A stretch of DNA of 12,566 bases from NCBI GenBank assembly GCA_037133675.1, contig JBAXNR010000110.1, forward strand, positions 1 to 12,566. The letters run 5' to 3'. Both the position numbers and the translations under genes were made by a program. The notes beneath the pieces were generated by a model, which did not search any database, was not told the DNA's origin, and was given only the letters and a program-made list of their open reading frames with translations. Within the stretch, counting starts at the first letter, position 1; each line of letters begins with the position of its first letter. This document shows, piece by piece, positions 7,154 through 12,566 of this stretch. The stretch is from UBA4132 sp037133675 (GTDB taxonomy: Bacteria > Pseudomonadota > Gammaproteobacteria > Methylococcales > Methylomonadaceae).

Positions 7154-9346
7154 ATGAGGCTTAGCAAAGTGAAAAAGCAATTAAAAAACATTCTTAGTGC
7201 CGATTTTATAAAAATCACCGAAGCTAAGCATCATGACCCCTTTTCTGTATTAGGTCGTCATCGAACGAAAAATCAAGATAAGATTACCGTTTATTCGCCT
7301 TACGCAGAAATAGTCAGTTTCACTCATAATGGCGTGCTATTAAACCGCGTACCTGATAGCGATTTTTTTGAATACACACTCACTGCGCGTGAAATAATCC
7401 CCGAACATTATCAGCTATCTTGGTTAGATAAAGACGGTAACGCACACGAAAGTCATGACCCCTACAGTTTCGGCACACAATTACCTGAATTTGATCAACA
7501 CTTGTTCGGCGAAGGTAAGCACTGGCATATTTATCAAAAACTGGGCGGGCATTTACACACTGTTGATGGTATTGATGGCGTATTTTTCGCGCTGTGGGCA
7601 CCTAATGCAGGGCGTGTCAGTGTGGTTGGTGATTTCAATCGCTGGGATGGTCGTTGTCATCCGATGCGTAGTCTTGGAGGAGGTGGGCTTTGGGAATTAT
7701 TTATTCCTGATTTACAAGAAGGTTGTTTTTATAAATTTGAAATATTAAATCGTGATAGCAACCAAATTCTAGTAAAAACCGATCCTTATGGACAGCAATT
7801 TGAATTTCGTCCCAATACTTCCTCGGTAGTCACCAAAGAAGATAGTTATACTTGGCAAGATCAAGCATGGATAAAGGAACGTGTGAAACACGATTGGCTA
7901 CACGAGCCAATGTCTATTTACGAAGTACATTTAGGTTCATGGAAACGCGACAATCTAGGTAATTTTCTCAATTATCGAGAACTCGCAGTGCAATTAGTTG
8001 ACTACGTTAAACAAATGGGTTTTACCCATATCGAATTACTGCCCATTACTGAGCATCCGTTAGATGCGTCTTGGGGTTATCAAACCACAGGTTATTTCGC
8101 ACCGACTAGCCGTCATGGTACGCCCGATGATTTTCGTTTTTTCATCGATACCTGTCATCAAAACGACATTGGTATTATCCTCGATTGGGTACCTGCACAT
8201 TTTCCAAAAGATTCGTTTGCCTTGGCGCGTTTTGATGGCAGCGCGTTGTATGAGCATGAAGACCCGCGTAAAGGTGAACACCGTGATTGGGGGACGTTAA
8301 TCTACAACTATGGTCGTAATGAAGTGCGAAACTTCTTACTGGCAAGTGCTATTTTTTGGCTAGAAGAGTTTCATCTTGATGGCTTACGCGTTGATGCGGT
8401 CGCCTCTATGCTTTACTTGGATTATTCTCGTGAGGATGGAGACTGGGTTGCTAATATGTATGGTGGTAACGAGAATTTAGAAGCCATTCATTTTCTAAGA
8501 GAGTTAAATGAAGTTGTTCACGCGCAACACCCTGGTACGGTAGTGATGGCAGAAGAATCTACATCATGGCCGCAAGTCACGCGTCCAACATGGACGGGTG
8601 GTTTAGGCTTTTCGATGAAATGGAATATGGGTTGGATGCACGACATTTTGGCATACATGAGCGAAAACCCTATACACAGACCCTACCATCATAACCAACT
8701 AACTTTTGGTATGCTGTACGCGTTCACCGAAAACTTTACCCTGCCGTTTTCTCACGATGAAGTTGTGCATGGTAAGGGATCGTTAGTCAGTAAAATGCCA
8801 GGAGATGAATGGCAACGCTTCGCTAACTTGCGGCTGTTATACACATTGTTATACACCTATCCTGGTAAAAAACTACTGTTTATGGGTTGTGAATTTGGGC
8901 AAGGCACAGAATGGGATTTTCATACCTCCCTAGACTGGTATGTGTTGGATTACTCACATCATCGCGGCGTACAAACATTGGTCAAAGACCTCAATCAGTT
9001 GTACAAAACTGAGTCCGCGTTATACCAACATGATTTTGATCATCAAGGTTTCGAGTGGATAGATTGCTGTGATGTACAACAATCCATTATCAGCTATCGC
9101 CGTAAACACGGTGACGAAGAGTTGCTGGTTATTCTCAACTTCACCCCTGTGGTGCGGGAAAATTACCGAATTGGCGTGCCTAAAGCAGGGCATTACAAGG
9201 AAATTTTTAATTCAGACTCCAGCTATTACGATGGGAGCAATATAGGCAGTGGCATTATTGTGTCAGAACCTAAAGAATGGATGGGGCAGCTCAACTCAAT
9301 CAATCTTACCCTGCCGCCTTTAGGGGGCGTAATCTTGAAGCTCTAA
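7154..9346 (+). CDS. glgB: 1,4-alpha-glucan branching enzyme, GH13
   Basis: Introduces alpha-1,6 branches into glycogen. From ATG 7154 the product has 730 residues; E. coli GlgB has 728. An N-terminal domain carries the DPFSVLGRH motif (about 28-36), followed by a CBM48 domain (FALWAPNAGRVSVVGDFNRWDG, about 145-166). The GH13 barrel has DGLRVDAVASM with nucleophile D414, MAEEST with acid/base E467, and FSHDEVVHGKGS with D535. An all-beta C-terminal domain ends in LTLPPLGGVILKL. Start choice: an in-frame GTG at 7118 would add 12 residues but lies inside the UUCG hairpin and leaves only 38 bp to glgC. ATG 7154 has no clear Shine-Dalgarno. GTG 7169 has GAGG 9 nt upstream and would give 725 residues, so it is a real alternative. 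The gene is divergent from glgC and followed by glgA after 90 bp. Confidence 0.96.
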   Translation: MRLSKVKKQLKNILSADFIKITEAKHHDPFSVLGRHRTKNQDKITVYSPYAEIVSFTHNGVLLNRVPDSDFFEYTLTAREIIPEHYQLSWLDKDGNAHESHDPYSFGTQLPEFDQHLFGEGKHWHIYQKLGGHLHTVDGIDGVFFALWAPNAGRVSVVGDFNRWDGRCHPMRSLGGGGLWELFIPDLQEGCFYKFEILNRDSNQILVKTDPYGQQFEFRPNTSSVVTKEDSYTWQDQAWIKERVKHDWLHEPMSIYEVHLGSWKRDNLGNFLNYRELAVQLVDYVKQMGFTHIELLPITEHPLDASWGYQTTGYFAPTSRHGTPDDFRFFIDTCHQNDIGIILDWVPAHFPKDSFALARFDGSALYEHEDPRKGEHRDWGTLIYNYGRNEVRNFLLASAIFWLEEFHLDGLRVDAVASMLYLDYSREDGDWVANMYGGNENLEAIHFLRELNEVVHAQHPGTVVMAEESTSWPQVTRPTWTGGLGFSMKWNMGWMHDILAYMSENPIHRPYHHNQLTFGMLYAFTENFTLPFSHDEVVHGKGSLVSKMPGDEWQRFANLRLLYTLLYTYPGKKLLFMGCEFGQGTEWDFHTSLDWYVLDYSHHRGVQTLVKDLNQLYKTESALYQHDFDHQGFEWIDCCDVQQSIISYRRKHGDEELLVILNFTPVVRENYRIGVPKAGHYKEIFNSDSSYYDGSNIGSGIIVSEPKEWMGQLNSINLTLPPLGGVILKL

Positions 9347-9361
9347 CTTCGTCTCCGTCAA

Positions 9362-9396
9362 AAAATACGTCTTTACAGTATGGATAGACGTATTTT
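9362..9396. terminator. Terminator-like hairpin between glgB and glgA
   Basis: AAAATACGTCT (9362-9372) and AGACGTATTTT (9386-9396) are perfect 11-bp arms around a 13-nt loop, starting 15 bp after the glgB stop. The A-run before and T-run after the core ATACGTCT stem fit a bidirectional intrinsic terminator. The T-run is only four bases long and is followed by GG. It probably attenuates read-through into glgA rather than fully blocking it. Confidence 0.6.
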
Positions 9397-9436
9397 GGCG
9401 GGTAACAAATAGCTGACAACATAATAATAATTAAAA

Positions 9437-10870
9437 ATGAAAAAGATACTTTTTGTCACCAGTGAAGCCTATCCACTGATTAAAACAGGCGGTCTTGCCG
9501 ATGTGTGCAGCAGTTTACCTAAAGCATTAACTGAATTAGGGCAAGACGTTAAAGTTATCCTCCCCAAATACCCCGCGTTAAAAACCGTCGGTGACGTACG
9601 TTTTCTTTGTTCATTACGCATTGATAACCACCTAGTTAGCATATTTGAAACGATGATTCCCGATAGCCCAGTGGTTGCTTGGCTGGTAGATTGTCCTGAT
9701 CTTTTTGACTTGGCTGGTAATCCCTATGTCGATGAATTAGGTGTTCCGTGGGCTAATAATGCCGATCGTTTTGCTTTGTTTTGTCGGGTGGCCGTTGAGG
9801 TGGCAATGGACAAAGTTAATCGAAATTGGAAGCCCGACATCGTGCATTGCAACGATTGGCAAAGTGGATTAGTGCCAGCACTACTATCAATGGAGCGTGA
9901 CCGCCCTAAAACCGTGTTTACCATTCATAACATGGCTTATCAGGGACTATTTCCCATGCAGAGTGTTCGTTCATTGAACTTACCTGGTCAACTGATGAAT
10001 CCTAATGGTTTAGAGTTTCATGGATTATTGTCTTTTATTAAAGGCGGCATCGTTTATGCGGATCGTATTACTACGGTCAGCCCTACTTATGCGTTAGAAA
10101 TTCAAACGCCTGAGTATGGTTATGGTCTTGAAGGCTTATTAGCCTACCGTAGTGACGATCTAATAGGCATTATTAATGGCATTGATACCAATGAATGGAA
10201 TCCTGAAATAGACCCTCATATTCCTCAGCATTACAACGTTGATTCCCTATCCAAAAAACAGCTCAATAAAGCGGAATTACAAAGAAGAGTCAATCTGCCA
10301 GTCAACGACCAAGTGCCTTTATTCGGACTGATAAGCCGATTAGTGGAACAAAAAGGCATAGATATGGTGATAGATTGTTTGCCTGATATGGTGGAGTTGC
10401 CGATGCAGCTGGTCTTGCTCGGTAATGGCAATAAAACCTTTGAACAACGCTTACAAAATCTTGCCCGTTTATTTCCTGATAAAATCGTTATAATTATTGA
10501 CTATGATGAATCACTGGCACACCTTATCGAAGCAGGTATTGATGTATTTTTAATGCCATCACGTTTTGAACCTTGCGGCTTAAATCAAATGTACAGTCAG
10601 CGTTACGGCACAATTCCCGTCGTTAGAAAAACGGGCGGATTAGCGGATACAGTTGTCGATACTTTATCAACCAGCCTTGCCGACTCCAGCGCGACAGGCA
10701 TCGTCTTTAAGGAAGCTCACGCGGGTGCGTTACTCGAAGCCTTTAAACGCACGACGCTGTTATACAGCGACCAGCAGATTTGGCAGCAAATACAAACCAA
10801 CGCCATGCACAGAGATTTCTCTTGGCGTAACAGTGCCAAACAATACTTAGAGCTATACCACAATATTTAG
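9437..10870 (+). CDS. glgA: Glycogen synthase (ADP-glucose type), GT5
   Basis: Adds glucose from ADP-glucose to the non-reducing ends of alpha-1,4-glucan. The product has 477 residues, the same as E. coli GlgA. N-terminal Rossmann domain: KTGGLADV with ADP-glucose-binding K16, HCNDWQSGLVPALL (137-150), TIHNMAYQGLFP (162-173), TVSPTYALEIQTPEYGYGLEG (213-233) and NGIDTNEWNP (247-256). C-terminal Rossmann domain: GLISRLVEQKG with R301 and K306, and MPSRFEPCGLNQMYSQRYG (373-391) with the retaining-GT residue E378, then RKTGGLADTV. The ATG is preceded by an A/T-rich stretch with no Shine-Dalgarno. It lies downstream of glgB on the same strand, past a terminator-like hairpin, so it may have read-through expression or a promoter of its own in the 90-bp gap. 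Confidence 0.97.
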   Translation: MKKILFVTSEAYPLIKTGGLADVCSSLPKALTELGQDVKVILPKYPALKTVGDVRFLCSLRIDNHLVSIFETMIPDSPVVAWLVDCPDLFDLAGNPYVDELGVPWANNADRFALFCRVAVEVAMDKVNRNWKPDIVHCNDWQSGLVPALLSMERDRPKTVFTIHNMAYQGLFPMQSVRSLNLPGQLMNPNGLEFHGLLSFIKGGIVYADRITTVSPTYALEIQTPEYGYGLEGLLAYRSDDLIGIINGIDTNEWNPEIDPHIPQHYNVDSLSKKQLNKAELQRRVNLPVNDQVPLFGLISRLVEQKGIDMVIDCLPDMVELPMQLVLLGNGNKTFEQRLQNLARLFPDKIVIIIDYDESLAHLIEAGIDVFLMPSRFEPCGLNQMYSQRYGTIPVVRKTGGLADTVVDTLSTSLADSSATGIVFKEAHAGALLEAFKRTTLLYSDQQIWQQIQTNAMHRDFSWRNSAKQYLELYHNI

Positions 10871-11012
10871 GATAAAAATACGCGATGCTCAGCCTTTAAA
10901 ATGGTGATAGCTTGATAAACGTGTAAATTTGGCTTTTATTACACGCTAAACACGTTGCCAGAATTTACGTTCCGTCACACACTACTCGCTGGAGTTTGTG
11001 AGCGAGACGAGT
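10871..11012. other. Non-coding region after glgA with overlapping small inverted repeats
   Basis: No gene is seen. CGTGTAA (10920-10926) pairs with TTACACG (10939-10945). GTAAATT (10923-10929) could alternatively pair with AATTTAC (10962-10968), and CTCGCT (10985-10990) with AGCGAG (11001-11006). One of these may end the glgA transcript, but none carries a proper T-run. Confidence 0.4.
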
Positions 11013-11097
11013 CGTAGGTTGGGGTGAGTGATAACGAACCCCAACAGTGCGCGTGGTATGTGTTGGTGTTGGGGTTCGTGCCTCACCCCAACCTACG
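11013..11097. repeat. Long palindromic intergenic repeat, copy A (REP/MITE-like)
   Basis: The outer arms CGTAGGTTGGGGTGAG (11013-11028) and CTCACCCCAACCTACG (11082-11097) match perfectly over 16 bp. Inner arms CGAACCCCAACA (11035-11046) and TGTTGGGGTTCG (11067-11078) match over 12 bp. An asymmetric internal bulge separates the two stems, and the loop is 20 nt. It lies between the converging ends of glgA and the chagasin-like gene, 30 bp past the stop of the latter. Sequence and position resemble REP or non-autonomous mobile repeats. A related copy lies at 11607-11746. Confidence 0.85.
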
Positions 11098-11127
11098 CGA
11101 AATTAGCCCAACGTACGAGGTACACGG

Positions 11128-11544
11128 TTATTTTGCCTCAATTTGTACCAGTATACTGAATGTATCAACAATTGAAGCATCGCCTTCCCAAGATCGCCAA
11201 TGTTTCAATTTGAGTGTTGCCACTCCTGATTTTGGTGCTACAAACGTAAAGCTTCGTTTACCGCCACCACCAACAATATGGACTGCGCCATGCGTATTAG
11301 GTTGCGCATCGCTTACATAATCGCTACGTTGCAACACCAATAACTCAGTTTGCACATCAATTGCCCACACATACCCCGTAGTTGGATTCTCATTAAGACG
11401 GATCACAAAACTGTCACCAACGGAAACAGTTAGCGGTTTATCTTTATCCTGCTCAGTCAACACAATAGTTTGTACTTGGGCAACAAATTTTGTAGCCCCG
11501 CAAGCCGCTAACAACAACGCAACGAATAACAGCAATAAACGCAT
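11128..11544 (-). CDS. Chagasin-like cysteine protease inhibitor (inhibitor family I42), lipoprotein
   Basis: 138 residues. The N-terminus MRLLLLFVALLLAAC is a lipoprotein signal with lipobox LAAC and the lipidated Cys at 15. Gly16 follows, so outer-membrane anchoring is likely. The mature part shows the three loop signatures of chagasin: NPTTGYVW (53-60), a glycine-rich loop VGGGGKRSF (91-99), and RSWEG (117-121) where the family has R-P-W. Known members wedge these loops into the active site of papain-like (C1) cysteine peptidases. The target here is unknown; it could be a host or predator peptidase, or a self peptidase. A perfect TATAAT lies 16 bp upstream of the ATG on the minus strand, but a -35 is lacking and the implied leader is very short. 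The gene is bracketed by the two palindromic repeats. Confidence 0.88.
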   Translation of the reverse strand: MRLLLLFVALLLAACGATKFVAQVQTIVLTEQDKDKPLTVSVGDSFVIRLNENPTTGYVWAIDVQTELLVLQRSDYVSDAQPNTHGAVHIVGGGGKRSFTFVAPKSGVATLKLKHWRSWEGDASIVDTFSILVQIEAK

Positions 11545-11559
11545 AATGATTATTCCAGA

Positions 11560-11565
11560 ATTATA
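11560..11565 (-). promoter_or_regulatory. Candidate -10 element for the chagasin-like gene
   Basis: The minus strand reads TATAAT here, a perfect -10 match. The hexamer 17 bp upstream is GATTAT, a poor -35. In AT-rich DNA this can occur by chance. Confidence 0.25.
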
Positions 11566-11606
11566 AATAACTATTATCGCTTATAATCTCTCACTTTTCA
11601 CAGTTG

Positions 11607-11746
11607 TGTAGATTGGGGGAGGAACGAACCTCAACAAACTGATGAGCAACACGCAAGCATTTCAACGCAATGTTAAGTCGAGTTATTGAATGAGTAGCGA
11701 ATGCTTGAAAATGTTGGGGTTCGCTTGAGGCTCACCCCAACGTACG
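11607..11746. repeat. Long palindromic intergenic repeat, copy B (diverged, with nested insert)
   Basis: The right end, TGTTGGGGTTCG (11712-11723) followed by CTCACCCCAACGTACG (11731-11746), closely matches the right arm of copy A. The left end (TGTAGATTGGGGGAG from 11607, then CGAACCTCAACA at 11625-11636) is the complementary arm with several mismatches. Between the arms is 75 bp rather than 20, itself carrying a perfect 8-bp inverted repeat, CAAGCATT (11654-11661) and AATGCTTG (11700-11707). The element ends 5 bp before the stop codon of the small membrane protein gene. Confidence 0.8.
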
Positions 11747-11751
11747 CGGTT

Positions 11752-11976
11752 TTATTTCCTTCGGTATATATTCAGAATAAAACCGATCACCGCTAAGATT
11801 ACAGCATTGACCAAGGCAAGAAACGGCAACGGGTTTTGCCATTTGTCCATGTTGATACTGCGACCATAGTACGGAGACCCCGCACCATAATACTCAAGCA
11901 CGACTGTATAATCTACATAGCCGCATAGAGCTACAATAGCGACAATCGCTAAAAGAAGGACAGGCCGTGATTTCAT
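11752..11976 (-). CDS. Small two-helix membrane protein (candidate immunity partner)
   Basis: From ATG 11976 the product is 74 residues. Hydrophobic helices lie at about 6-21 and 51-70. Positive residues at both ends (MKSR and RRK) predict both termini in the cytoplasm. The Tyr-rich segment of about 30 residues between the helices (22-50) would then face the periplasm. An in-frame TTG at 11988 would add four residues, but ATG 11976 is preceded by a G6 tract about 4 nt upstream that can serve as ribosome binding site, so I prefer it. The gene begins 24 nt after the stop of the L,D-transpeptidase-like gene, so they are probably co-transcribed. I recognise no family. The topology and position suggest it could neutralise the neighbour's product in the periplasm, which is inference. 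Confidence 0.7.
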   Translation of the reverse strand: MKSRPVLLLAIVAIVALCGYVDYTVVLEYYGAGSPYYGRSINMDKWQNPLPFLALVNAVILAVIGFILNIYRRK

Positions 11977-12000
11977 CTTACCCCCCAAATATATTGCGTT

Positions 12001-12510
12001 TTAAGGATCGCCAACCGATGTCGCTGCGTACTTTACCGTCAGAGGAATCGTACAGTCACCAGACGTGGACGGAGCAAGCGATTTTATTTTATTTCTGAAA
12101 GAGTCCATTCCGTAGGCTAGGTCAATACAGCCAATGCTACCAAAAACTTTGCCTCCATGAATAAAAAATCCTCCTCTTGAATAAGTGTTCGTTGCTGTTT
12201 GCGGATGAATTGTGATTCGTGCACAACCCCAACTATCGCCTGCCCATAAAAACTCTCTCAATTGCGATGGCTGAATCCAGTATTCACCTTCTGGAATAGG
12301 TCCGTTGTTGGGAATCCCCTGTCTCTCCACACTATAGTCAAACATTCCAGAAATTTTATGTCCTGATCTAGCGTGCCACGCTTGAGTGACTATGCCTCCT
12401 GATACTGGTCCAGCATGAAGTTTTAAATAATATCCGTCAAATAACAGACTCGTGCTACCACAAATTGAACCAGTTGGTTCACCGCGTTCACCAGCATATT
12501 TGTCGACCAT
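12001..12510 (-). CDS. DUF2778/Tlde1-like L,D-transpeptidase-fold protein, possible peptidoglycan-targeting effector
   Basis: 169 residues with no signal peptide or membrane helix. The layout matches DUF2778/Tlde1: LLFDGYYLKL (22-31), a WHARSG segment (45-50), GPIPEGEYWI (70-79), and FFIHGGKVFGSIGCIDL (115-131). H118 and C128 form the H-x9-C pair of the YkuD-like active site. Family members are known as type VI secretion effectors that cut or exchange D-amino acids in peptidoglycan stem peptides; a housekeeping or phage role is also possible. Lack of a signal peptide fits delivery by a secretion machine, but no secretion gene is visible here. The start ATG 12510 has a G7 tract 2 nt upstream. 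An out-of-frame ATG at 12520 precedes that tract. The small membrane protein gene follows 24 nt downstream. Confidence 0.78.
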   Translation of the reverse strand: MVDKYAGERGEPTGSICGSTSLLFDGYYLKLHAGPVSGGIVTQAWHARSGHKISGMFDYSVERQGIPNNGPIPEGEYWIQPSQLREFLWAGDSWGCARITIHPQTATNTYSRGGFFIHGGKVFGSIGCIDLAYGMDSFRNKIKSLAPSTSGDCTIPLTVKYAATSVGDP

Positions 12511-12517
12511 ACCCCCC
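12511..12517 (-). promoter_or_regulatory. G7 tract before the L,D-transpeptidase-like start
   Basis: Seven consecutive G on the minus strand lie between the upstream ATG (12520) and the chosen ATG (12510). Losing one G would put the two ATGs in frame. The tract may act as a ribosome binding site or as a slippage-prone switch. A G6 tract (11981-11986) occupies the corresponding position before the next gene. Confidence 0.35.
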
Positions 12518-12566
12518 CATATGCGCCAACTTAAGCCCTAAGTCCTTGATAAAATGAGGAAGAGAC

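Noticed and set aside
11013..11097. Plain intrinsic terminator for glgA
   Set aside because: The hairpin is long and bulged, lacks a T-run, and is repeated at 11607-11746, so a dispersed repeat is a better description, although it may still affect transcript ends.
11024..11320. Plus-strand ORF of 98 codons
   Set aside because: It begins inside the palindromic repeat and runs antisense to the chagasin-like gene.
11977..11988. TTG start for the small membrane protein
   Set aside because: It would place the G6 tract inside the coding region; the ATG at 11976 is a better codon with that tract as ribosome binding site.
1382..12566. tRNA, rRNA or known riboswitch genes
   Set aside because: I looked in the intergenic gaps and saw no cloverleaf with tRNA consensus arms and no recognisable riboswitch core. 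The glgC-glgB palindromes form three stems but lack tRNA features.

Overview
The window looks like chromosomal DNA from a moderately AT-rich gammaproteobacterium. RpiA keeps the Escherichia coli residue numbering, and GlgC and GlgA are co-linear with the E. coli enzymes. A GH57 enzyme sits beside malQ and the glg genes, an arrangement I associate with environmental gammaproteobacteria such as methanotrophs or sulfur oxidisers. I cannot place the genus from sequence alone.

Layout. (1) 1-1381, minus strand: a membrane protein whose 3' end lies outside the window. It has about six hydrophobic segments, a helix-hairpin-helix-like region, and a C-terminal stretch of identical nonapeptides encoded by a 27-bp tandem repeat. 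(2) 1473-2126, minus: rpiA, ribose-5-phosphate isomerase A. (3) 2127-2475: non-coding, with two hairpins downstream of malQ. (4) 2476-7079, minus: glgC, then a GH57 glucan enzyme (4-nt gap), then malQ. (5) 7080-7153: a short divergent control region with nested inverted repeats, including a C(UUCG)G hairpin. (6) 7154-10870, plus: glgB and glgA, separated by a terminator-like hairpin. (7) 10871-12566: an accessory-looking region, minus strand. It holds a chagasin-like lipoprotein, a two-helix membrane protein of 74 residues, and a DUF2778/Tlde1-like L,D-transpeptidase-fold protein. Two related long palindromic repeats sit just downstream of two of these genes.

How the genes fit together. GlgC makes ADP-glucose, GlgA polymerises it and GlgB branches it, so glycogen synthesis is complete here. 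MalQ and the GH57 enzyme probably remodel linear maltodextrins. No glycogen phosphorylase or debranching enzyme is visible. rpiA belongs to pentose phosphate metabolism and may only be a neighbour.

Most interesting points: the three-way-junction-like palindromes between glgC and glgB; the possible peptidoglycan-targeting toxin with a candidate membrane immunity partner; the paired repeats around the protease-inhibitor gene; the unusual membrane protein at the left edge; and loss of the Lys39 activator residue in GlgC.
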